This document shows positions 1 through 4,852 of a stretch of 5,447 bases of DNA, one piece after another. This DNA is from an uncultured cyanobacterium (GTDB lineage Bacteria; Cyanobacteriota; Cyanobacteriia; Phormidesmidales; Phormidesmidaceae), in the NCBI GenBank assembly GCA_938029995.1, contig CALHGI010000294.1:1-5447 (forward strand). The letters run 5' to 3'. Both the position numbers and the translations under genes were made by a program. Position 1 is the stretch's first letter. Every line of letters starts with the position of its first letter. A model generated the notes under the pieces. The model did no database searches. It saw only the letters and a program-made list of their open reading frames with translations, and was not told the DNA's origin.

Positions 1-474
1 ACCGAAACCGCCGTTCGAGCACGTTTGGCGGATGCCGACATCATTCACCTGGCAACCCATGGCCTCATGGATGAGCAGCATGGCTTAAGCAGCGCCATTG
101 CCCTCACACCGACGGGGGAAAAACGCGGTCTCGACCAGCCCGATGATGGTTTGCTCACGGCCCAAGAAGTCATGCAGCTAAACCTCAAAGCCGACTTGGT
201 GGTGCTCAGTGCCTGTAATACGGGCCGAGGACAAATTACAGGGGATGGTGTAGTCGGCCTATCCCGTTCCTTTTTGGCTGCAGGTGCAGGCAATCTAGTG
301 GCCTCTCTCTGGGCCGTACCGGATGAGGCCACCGCCTTACTAATGACCGAATTTTACCAACAGCTACAAACCGAACCCGACAAAGCCATGGCCCTCCGTC
401 AGGCGATGCTGGCTACCTTAGAAGAACATCCTGACCCCCGTGACTGGGCCGCCTTCTTTTTGATTGGCTTGTAA
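1..474 (+). CDS. CHAT-domain cysteine peptidase, C-terminal part (5' end outside window)
   Basis: The frame is open from base 1, so the start and any N-terminal region lie to the left; 157 codons are visible before TAA at 472-474. The visible part is the C-terminal half of a CHAT domain (Caspase HetF Associated with TPRs), a clan CD cysteine peptidase fold. The predicted catalytic pair is intact: His in HLATHG (codon 20, bases 58-60) and Cys in VVLSACNTG (codon 72, bases 214-216). The usual later motifs follow: GLSRSFLAAGAGNLVASLW, then DEAT, and a terminal DWAAFFLIG that matches the normal end of the family. Such domains usually sit behind TPR repeats in cyanobacteria, and related proteases act in regulated proteolysis and in some defence systems. 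Which applies here cannot be told because the partner domain is missing. A TTG at 25 is only an internal codon, not a credible start. Domain call is sure; the role is open. Confidence 0.92.
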   Translation, partial: TETAVRARLADADIIHLATHGLMDEQHGLSSAIALTPTGEKRGLDQPDDGLLTAQEVMQLNLKADLVVLSACNTGRGQITGDGVVGLSRSFLAAGAGNLVASLWAVPDEATALLMTEFYQQLQTEPDKAMALRQAMLATLEEHPDPRDWAAFFLIGL

Positions 475-510
475 GCGGAAGCATTAAGCCTGGCATCCAT
501 TTTAGGCACC

Positions 511-545
511 ACGGCTTTAGACGCCACGGCTTTAGGCGCTACGGC
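511..545 (+). repeat. 15-bp tandem repeat just after the CHAT stop
   Basis: Two near-identical 15-bp units (ACGGCTTTAGACGCC at 511-525, ACGGCTTTAGGCGCT at 526-540) are followed by a partial third unit, ACGGC (541-545). A degenerate copy ending TTTAGGCACC lies just upstream (501-510). The units are in the same frame as the CHAT gene, and that frame stays open for 29 codons after its TAA, up to TAG at 562-564, reading TALDATALGATA across the repeats. CHAT domains normally end where this gene stops, so an untranslated repeat is the simpler reading. Confidence 0.7.
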
Positions 546-564
546 AAGTGTCCTGATCCACTAG

Positions 565-638
565 GGCGTTTGTCAGGTTAGCGAGGCCACTAACGGCATT
601 CAAACATAGGAATTGTATGGATTAACCTGACAAACGCC
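565..638. repeat. Perfect 16-bp inverted repeat with 42-nt spacer
   Basis: The left arm GGCGTTTGTCAGGTTA (565-580) is the exact reverse complement of 623-638. The spacer of 42 bases has no strong inner helix, and no T-run follows either arm, so this is not a classic intrinsic terminator. TGATCC occurs on both sides (554-559 and 646-651), which could be a target duplication or chance. The element lies about 90 bp after the CHAT stop. It could be a small non-autonomous element, a 3'-end RNA structure or a protein-binding dyad; I cannot decide between them. Confidence 0.75.
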
Positions 639-928
639 ACGGTAATGATCCGTCTCTCCAGTATTTTCTTTATTTAGGAGCGTTGTCATTTAAGACTTCC
701 GTTTAAACTATTTTATACGAACAACAAAAAATACTGATGTTTAGGTAAGTCGAATTCAAGATTTTGTATCCTTAGGGACATAAATTAGTTGTCACTTATG
801 GTGATCATTTGAATAACCACCTATATATGTAGCCTGATCATACTTAGGTGAGATGATTTCTGCGGGGCAAAACGCTTTGTTGTCAGTCTTTTTAGCTGAA
901 TCGGGTATTTGACCCTACAGCCAGGTAT

Positions 929-955
929 AAAAAAAACCAAAATAATCAAAAAAAA
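929..955. other. Closely spaced A-tracts, likely bent DNA
   Basis: Runs of eight, four and eight A residues (929-936, 939-942, 948-955) have centres about 8 and 11 bp apart, close to one helical turn. Phased A-tracts bend DNA. A weak -10-like TACTAT follows near 960 and an AT-rich open frame starts just after. A promoter here is possible, but no good -35 box is seen. Confidence 0.3.
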
Positions 956-967
956 CTGCTACTATAG

Positions 968-1324
968 CTAGCAAGGTTGGAATTTAAAGAAAATATAAGA
1001 AAGCTTGAATTTTTGTGCTACTTCAAGCGGACTAACTATAAAAACAGGTTCATTTACGGTTCTAATCGCGTTATTTCATTAATGGTTCAGTCTCATTTTC
1101 TTGTGTTTCATCCTGTTTTGCTTGAGAGAGTTTTTAATTTGTTTGAGATTGACTGGTCCTATGGGTAGGTACTCTTTAGCCCTATTCTGTTCTTTGGCTC
1201 TTTCTTCTACCTGTCGGTTTTTAGACGTCTACTCAATCTAAATGCTATTGACACAGTGCTGGGATGGGTCCGTTCAAAGGTTGGGTCTAGCTATTTAATT
1301 ACGGTTAATCGCCAATGGCTTTAG
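968..1324 (+). pseudogene. Possible decayed gene: open frame broken by one in-frame TAG
   Basis: One frame stays open for 118 codons from 968 to a TAG at 1322-1324 except for a single TAG at 1166-1168. The first part (candidate TTG start at 977, 63 codons) is basic at its start and AT-rich. The part after the TAG runs 51 codons and begins with a hydrophobic stretch, VLFSPILFFGSFFYLSVF, that resembles one membrane segment, followed by RRLLNLN. I recognise no family, and no clear ribosome site precedes 977. The AT-rich composition differs from the sulfotransferase gene. It may be a relic of a small membrane protein or simply a chance open frame, and its 3' end overlaps the helix-rich stretch. 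Confidence is low. Confidence 0.15.
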
Positions 1325-1427
1325 GGCTAATGGTTAGCCGATTTGAGACCCATGGGGGCGTCTTTTGGTCCGCTAAGTCTCATCTAATTTAGCCCCTCTA
1401 TTGTAGCCATGCTACTTGCTATGGGGC
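1282..1427 (+). ncRNA. Helix-rich noncoding stretch, possible leader or structured RNA
   Basis: Several perfect short helices are packed here. TGGGTCT (1282-1288) pairs with AGACCCA (1346-1352) and encloses a tight hairpin, GGCTAA-TGG-TTAGCC (1325-1339). TGAGAC (1344-1349) can pair with GTCTCA (1377-1382). GCCCC (1392-1396) pairs with GGGGC (1423-1427) around an inner GTAGC-CAT-GCTAC hairpin (1403-1415). GGGCTAA (1324-1330) can also pair with TTAGCCC (1389-1395), which would break both hairpins, as in a switch. It matches no RNA family I know. It ends about 150 bp before the sulfotransferase start and upstream of that gene's best promoter candidate, so it could be a separate RNA rather than its leader. 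Individual helices of 5-7 bp can arise by chance. Confidence 0.28.
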
Positions 1428-1463
1428 GATTAATGTGCTGACACTCCGTAACAAGGGCTTTGA

Positions 1464-1519
1464 ACAATATATTGTGTTGGCGTTTTGAACTTAGTACGTG
1501 CAGTCGTACAATTCTCGTA
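1464..1519 (+). promoter_or_regulatory. Candidate sulfotransferase promoter with two palindromes
   Basis: TTGAAC (1485-1490) and TACAAT (1507-1512) are spaced by 16 bp and resemble sigma-70 -35 and -10 boxes; transcription would start near 1519, about 60 bp before the ATG at 1578. A second TTGAAC lies at 1460-1465. A perfect 12-bp palindrome, ACAATATATTGT (1464-1475), sits just upstream. A GTACG/CGTAC dyad (1494-1498 with 1505-1509) fills the spacer and overlaps the -10 box, as an operator would. The dyad is GTA-N10-TAC, not the GTA-N8-TAC of NtcA. The boxes are reasonable by eye only. Confidence 0.4.
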
Positions 1520-1577
1520 GCTTGCTTGTGTGAATTCATGTTTGTGTTGTCCTAATTTTTACAGAGAGAACAGGGTT

Positions 1578-2591
1578 ATGTCTATTTTGATGATTGGTAC
1601 TCAGCGTTCAGGTTCTAACTTGATGCGGTTGATGTTGAATCAGATTCCGTCCATTGAAGCGCCCCATCCGCCCCATATCCTACAGAGATTGATGCCGCTG
1701 TTGTCCTCCTATGAGGATCTTTCGGACACAGCCACGTTTAATCAGCTGGTGGATGATGTTTGCCGCCTGGTTGAGTTAAATCCTGTGCCCTGGGAGGGCG
1801 TTGTATTAGAGCGTGAGGACATTGCCGCTCGCTGTACCCAGAATTCTCTAGTTGCGGTATTTTCTGCTGTATATGATGTTTTAGCAGAGACGCGTGGTGC
1901 GGAAACTTGGTGCTGTAAGAGTTTGGCTAACGTGCACTATGGGCCTGAAATGAATGCCTATCTTCCCGATGCAAAATATCTATATCTATATAGGGATGGA
2001 AGAGATGTGGCCGTGTCTTTCAAAAAGGCTGTTGTGGGCCAGAAGCATTTCTACCATATTGCCCAAGGTTGGGCTAAGGCTCAGCGTGCCGCTTTGGCCA
2101 TGCGAGACAAGCTTGACGCCAGTCAATTCTTTAGCATCAGCTACGAAGAACTGACAAGCTCCACTGAAGACAGTCTCAAGGCTCTGTGCAAGTTCCTAGA
2201 GGTGGAGTACCAGCCATCCATGATGAATTTCCACCAGTCTAGCGAGGCGAAAAACACGGCTTCGTCCAGTTCCCTTTGGAATAATGTGACTAAGCCCATC
2301 ATGAACCAGAATACGAAAAAGTTCTTGAAGCAGGCCTCTGAAGAGGAAGTCAAAATCTTTGAACTGGTGGCTGGTGATGTTTTGGACATTCTTGGCTATG
2401 AGCGCACCCAGACGGCCAAAGGTGACGTAGCCAGCTTCAGTGATGAAGAGATTGCTCAGTTTGATGCCGAAAATCAGCGGTTGAAGGCGGAGAGACAGGA
2501 AACTATGGATGCGGAGGACCGTGCCCGTCGCGAACTCCAGGCTTCGCTGCTTAAGGAAATTACAGCACGCCGCCCCTTGGCCGCTATTTAA
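1578..2591 (+). CDS. PAPS-dependent sulfotransferase family protein
   Basis: The product (337 aa) is a sulfotransferase, which moves the sulfuryl group from PAPS to a hydroxyl or amine of an acceptor. The 5'-phosphosulfate loop is at the very N-terminus, GTQRSGSNLM (residues 7-16). The 3'-phosphate site is YRDGRDVAVS (138-147), where Arg139 and Ser147 are the expected contacts. His30 or His33 in HPPHIL could be the catalytic base, which is inference. SYEELTSS (188-195) is also typical. ATG at 1578 is preferred because it puts the loop at the usual distance from the N-terminus; an in-frame GTG at 1530 would add 16 unconserved, Cys-rich residues. AGAGAG ten bases before the ATG may serve as ribosome site. 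The last 50 or so residues form a charged, probably coiled-coil tail beyond the core. There is no signal peptide, so it is cytoplasmic. The acceptor is unknown; an exopolysaccharide or other glycan, lipid or small metabolite is possible. Confidence 0.92.
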   Translation: MSILMIGTQRSGSNLMRLMLNQIPSIEAPHPPHILQRLMPLLSSYEDLSDTATFNQLVDDVCRLVELNPVPWEGVVLEREDIAARCTQNSLVAVFSAVYDVLAETRGAETWCCKSLANVHYGPEMNAYLPDAKYLYLYRDGRDVAVSFKKAVVGQKHFYHIAQGWAKAQRAALAMRDKLDASQFFSISYEELTSSTEDSLKALCKFLEVEYQPSMMNFHQSSEAKNTASSSSLWNNVTKPIMNQNTKKFLKQASEEEVKIFELVAGDVLDILGYERTQTAKGDVASFSDEEIAQFDAENQRLKAERQETMDAEDRARRELQASLLKEITARRPLAAI

Positions 2592-2610
2592 GGAGTCCTG
2601 TTTGCGTATA

Positions 2611-2655
2611 GCCAAGTGACAAATTGAGACTGACAGTCTTGGTTTGTCACTTGGC
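2611..2655 (+). terminator. Strong hairpin after the sulfotransferase, possible terminator
   Basis: Arms GCCAAGTGACAAA (2611-2623) and TTTGTCACTTGGC (2643-2655) are perfect complements. Inside, AGACT/AGTCT (2627-2631 with 2635-2639) closes on a GAC loop. The three positions between the helices are U-G, U-G and G-U in + strand RNA, so the whole forms one 21-bp stem. On the - strand those positions would be A-C or C-A mismatches, which points to a + strand RNA role. It lies 20 bp after the stop. No U-run follows, so it is not a classic intrinsic terminator; mRNA 3'-end protection or attenuation before the transporter is also possible. Confidence 0.55.
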
Positions 2656-2758
2656 GTGGGTCAACCAACTTTTTCCATGAACCGAGCCAGGGTCTAGCCG
2701 TAGAAGAGACTATGGATTTTACCTTGGCGGTTCAGTAAATTTTATCTGCGATAGCGTT

Positions 2759-4039
2759 ATGGCTAAGGATACAGTGGCTACCCAGCCCCAGGGTGCATTT
2801 ACCCCAAAACAGGAATCGGTGACTCTCAGTTATCTGTTTTGGACATTTTTAAAGATCGGCAGTACCGCCTTTGGTGGGTTTATGTCTTTGATCTCTGTTG
2901 TAGAGAGTTCTGTGGTTCAGAGGCGAAAGCTGATGACCCACGAGGATATGCTGGATGGCATGTCGTTAGCGGCTGTTTTGCCTGGACCGATGGCGGCTAA
3001 TGTCATCGCCTATGTTGGTTATCGTATTCGGGGTAACTGGGGGGCACTGGTCACTAGCCTTAGCTCATTGCTGCCGTCTTATCTAATCCTGGTGATTTTT
3101 GCGATCTATGCCAAACGGTTTGAATCGATCCCAGCGGTTGAAAAGGCCTTTATGGCATTTATTCCGGCCATGGTTGCGATTATTTTGGCAGCTGCCTGGC
3201 GGATGGGTAAGAAAACGATCAAATCTGTGCGGAACTGGCGTGCTATTTCAATTGCTGTTGTTTCTGCCCTGTTTCTTCGGTTTGTCGGAGGGTTTTATAC
3301 GACACTGTTGATTGTTATTGCCTCTGGTATTATCGGCTATTTTTGGTATTACAAAGAGGTTAAGCAGCAGCCAGTATCCGATGCTCTGATGGGTACGGAC
3401 TCAAGGGCTAAGATGTCTAAGCGCAGCATCTTAGCTTCATTTGCCTTTCTCAGCATTTTTCTGATTCTTTACATCGTGCCCCTGCCATTTATTAGCGATG
3501 ATAGTTTGGCCCAGCTATTCATCACGTTTTCAGGGATGAGTTTGCTCCTGTTTGGCAGTGGCTATGTGTTTATTCCAATGATTCAAGAGCTGGTGGTTAA
3601 TAACTATGGTTGGATTACTCAGCCTGAGTTTACGAATGCGATCGCACTGGGTCAGCTTACACCCGGTCCAATTTTGATCAGCGCTGCGGCCATTGGTTAT
3701 TCCGTCAAAGGGATTCTTGGTTCCCTGGTGGCAACCATCGGTATTTTCTTTCCGCCGGCTCTTTTGATGCTTACCTGCTCTCACCTACTACAGCGCATTA
3801 AAAGTTCCTACGTGATCCAAGCCGCCTTAAAAGGGATTCGCCCAGCCGTTGTCGGTTTGATTTTTACAGCGGGTATTGCATTTGCACAACCCATGTTGGA
3901 GCTAGGCCAGCCCATCGCCGCTTACCTAGTCACCGCCGTTATTTTTGCCGGTTCAATGTTAGCCATCATGAAGTGGAAAGTTGAAGTAGCCTTGATTATT
4001 CCGATTGCCGGTGCAATTGGCGTGTTACTTTACCCTTAA
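2759..4039 (+). CDS. chrA: ChrA-type chromate (CHR family) ion transporter, two-domain
   Basis: The 426-aa product is a full-length bidomain member of the CHR family of inner-membrane anion transporters, which export chromate and are often linked to sulfate. Two homologous halves are visible. The first (about residues 22-195) has GSTAFGGFMS (34-43) and LPGP (74-77) followed by IAYVGYRIRGNWGAL. The second (about 222-424) repeats this with LFGSGYVFIP (264-273) and LTPGP (300-304) followed by IGYSVKGILGSL. Many hydrophobic segments fill both halves, joined by a polar linker near 198-222. The length matches long-chain ChrA, and no frameshift or missing motif is seen. ATG at 2759 has no clear ribosome site, which is common in cyanobacteria. 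It follows the sulfotransferase by 167 bp on the same strand. Cyanobacterial relatives include sulfur-regulated SrpC, so sulfate or another oxyanion is an alternative substrate; the family is certain but the ion is not. Confidence 0.95.
   Translation: MAKDTVATQPQGAFTPKQESVTLSYLFWTFLKIGSTAFGGFMSLISVVESSVVQRRKLMTHEDMLDGMSLAAVLPGPMAANVIAYVGYRIRGNWGALVTSLSSLLPSYLILVIFAIYAKRFESIPAVEKAFMAFIPAMVAIILAAAWRMGKKTIKSVRNWRAISIAVVSALFLRFVGGFYTTLLIVIASGIIGYFWYYKEVKQQPVSDALMGTDSRAKMSKRSILASFAFLSIFLILYIVPLPFISDDSLAQLFITFSGMSLLLFGSGYVFIPMIQELVVNNYGWITQPEFTNAIALGQLTPGPILISAAAIGYSVKGILGSLVATIGIFFPPALLMLTCSHLLQRIKSSYVIQAALKGIRPAVVGLIFTAGIAFAQPMLELGQPIAAYLVTAVIFAGSMLAIMKWKVEVALIIPIAGAIGVLLYP
3638..3645. repeat. 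HIP1 octamer GCGATCGC
   Basis: GCGATCGC inside the transporter gene is the highly iterated palindrome characteristic of many cyanobacterial genomes. One copy alone is weak evidence but agrees with the gene content. Confidence 0.8.
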
Positions 4040-4069
4040 ATTTGGCTCCAGAGCTTGGTACCATCGCTA

Positions 4070-4507
4070 TTAGACTTGGCTAAGCGCTTGCCAAGTTCTG
4101 GCATCCACAACTCCAGAAGCAGGAATACTAAAGTCTAGTTGAAAACGTTTTACCGCTTGATGGGTTTTAGGCCCAAAGGTTCCATCAACAGCACCTTGAT
4201 AGTACATATCAATAGAAAGCAATTCTTGAACTGACTCCACTGCGCTGCCATGGTGCCCCCGATATAGTGTCGGCATAGCAACTGGGCCATTGCTACACAG
4301 GGCTTGCCAAGTCAGAAAATCGACAATCCCATCGGGCTTTAAAAACATCTGAGACTGAAATGTTTTGACAGCCAGCTCGGTTTCGTAATCAAAATCACCT
4401 GTGATGGCAATAGGGTGTACATATTGGCTCAGCAACTGTTGTAGTTCACTGACTTCAGGTCGGTTAGAGCCTAGCTTTAATAGGGTTCTTGAAGTTGAAG
4501 AAATCAT
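4070..4507 (-). CDS. Small protein of two PG_binding_1 (peptidoglycan-binding) modules
   Basis: The 145-aa product consists almost only of two PG_binding_1 repeats. The first (about residues 8-70) reads LKLGSNRPEVSELQQLL, then GDFDYETELAVKTFQ and DGIVDFLTWQAL. The second (about 81-143) reads LYRGHHGSAVESVQELL, then VDGTFGPKTHQAVKRFQ and SGVVDARTWQAL. This three-helix module binds peptidoglycan and usually accompanies a lytic or hydrolytic domain; none is present, so this is a binding-only protein. No signal peptide or membrane segment is seen, which is odd for a wall-binding protein, unless the true start lies elsewhere or it leaves by another route. The ATG at 4507 has no purine-rich ribosome site, only an A-run. 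The gene converges on the transporter with 30 bp between the stops and seems to be transcribed alone. Fold is sure; role is not known. Confidence 0.92.
   Translation of the reverse strand: MISSTSRTLLKLGSNRPEVSELQQLLSQYVHPIAITGDFDYETELAVKTFQSQMFLKPDGIVDFLTWQALCSNGPVAMPTLYRGHHGSAVESVQELLSIDMYYQGAVDGTFGPKTHQAVKRFQLDFSIPASGVVDARTWQALSQV
4074..4096. repeat. Hairpin at the 3' end of the peptidoglycan-binding gene
   Basis: ACTTGGC (4074-4080) is the reverse complement of GCCAAGT (4090-4096), with a nine-base loop that itself contains the palindrome AAGCGCTT. It overlaps the last codons of the - strand gene and lies 34 bp past the transporter stop, so it could help end transcription from either side. 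No T-run follows on either strand. It is small and partly constrained by coding, so it may be chance. Confidence 0.35.
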
Positions 4508-4570
4508 AATTTTTTTAGGTAAAGAGACCGTCAGAATAAATAAGTTTGAGCAAGGGACTGAGATATTAGC

Positions 4571-4657
4571 CGTTGCTGATTTAGAGGATGAATCGATCTG
4601 TAAACCTGGTTAATAGCCGGATTTAGACTAGTAAAATCATCCCGAGGATCAGCAACG
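4571..4657. repeat. Imperfect nested inverted repeat upstream of the PG-binding gene
   Basis: CGTTGCTGAT (4571-4580) is the exact reverse complement of ATCAGCAACG (4648-4657). Inside it, GGATGA (4586-4591) pairs with TCATCC (4637-4642). At the centre AAACCTGG and CCGGATTT (4602-4609 with 4617-4624) pair with one mismatch and one wobble. The 87-base dyad lies 64 bp upstream of the - strand start, so it could be a leader structure, the remains of a small inverted-repeat element, or a terminator for something to the right. No function can be assigned. Confidence 0.5.
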
Positions 4658-4691
4658 CCAGATATTAAAAACGATAGCCTTCTTGGCCTAA

Positions 4692-4775
4692 TCGCAAATG
4701 CGTAATACTACGCTATACATTGAAAATATTGAATACTACGCCGCATGTCGCAAATGTGTAACACTACGACATAAA
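4692..4775. repeat. Three 28-bp tandem units (iteron-like or transposase-site-like)
   Basis: Three consecutive 28-bp units start at 4692, 4720 and 4748. Each carries AATACTACGC or AACACTACGA at the same place (4704, 4732, 4760). Units 1 and 3 share TCGCAAATG at their left end and agree at 22 of their first 26 bases; unit 2 keeps the right half but is diverged on the left. Unit 1 contains a GCGTA/TACGC dyad (4700-4704 with 4709-4713). Around unit 3, ATGTCG (4745-4750) pairs with CGACAT (4767-4772), enclosing GTGT-A-ACAC. A further weaker copy, AATATTACGG, lies at 4783. Regular spacing of similar sites is typical of iterons, operator arrays and the ends of Tn7-like or Mu-like transposons. No replication or transposase gene is visible. 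The repeat is certain; the role is not. Confidence 0.75.
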
Positions 4776-4801
4776 GTAAAAAAATATTACGGTAGATGGC
4801 T

Positions 4802-4852
4802 AAAAGCATTTAGCTGTCTGTGGCCCCATGGCCGTTGCCACCTAAAGCTTTT
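4802..4852. repeat. Large imperfect hairpin
   Basis: AAAAGCATTTAG (4802-4813) pairs with CTAAAGCTTTT (4842-4852) apart from one bulged A. After a six-base bulge on the left, GTGGC (4820-4824) pairs with GCCAC (4837-4841), closing a 12-base loop that contains CCATGG. The right arm ends in TTTT, so it could stop transcription moving right, but no gene immediately to the left is read that way. It begins 27 bp after the 28-bp tandem units and may belong to the same element. Confidence 0.5.

Larger units (their letters stand above)
475..1577. other. Long stretch without a confident gene, rich in repeats
   Basis: About 1.1 kb separates the CHAT gene from the sulfotransferase, and no reading frame here resembles a known family. 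Bases 475-660 are of mixed composition and hold a 15-bp tandem repeat and a 16-bp inverted repeat. Bases 660-1160 are clearly AT-rich and include A-tracts at 929-955. Bases 1170-1577 return to mixed composition and hold several short helices and a candidate promoter. Smaller dyads include CACCTA/TAGGTG (818-823 with 845-850) and GGGT/ACCC (903-906 with 912-915). The sequence TTGTCA occurs at 570, 683, 789 and 880 on the + strand, with its complement at 628. The stretch may be remnants of degraded genes or small mobile elements, but nothing proves it. Confidence 0.6.

Noticed and set aside
1248..1253. Perfect TTGACA -35 box
   Set aside because: No -10-like sequence lies 15-19 bp downstream, so a promoter cannot be supported.
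1494..1509. NtcA binding site
   Set aside because: The spacing is GTA-N10-TAC; NtcA sites are GTA-N8-TAC.
475..1529. CRISPR array or tRNA gene
   Set aside because: No regularly spaced identical repeats with unique spacers, and no cloverleaf with a T-loop motif, was seen on either strand.
2196..2615. 139-codon open frame opposite the sulfotransferase gene
   Set aside because: It is a shadow: the + strand carries clear sulfotransferase motifs, and the antisense product resembles nothing.
4401..4613. 70-codon + strand frame across the start of the peptidoglycan-binding gene
   Set aside because: Mostly antisense to the well-supported - strand gene and without any family feature.
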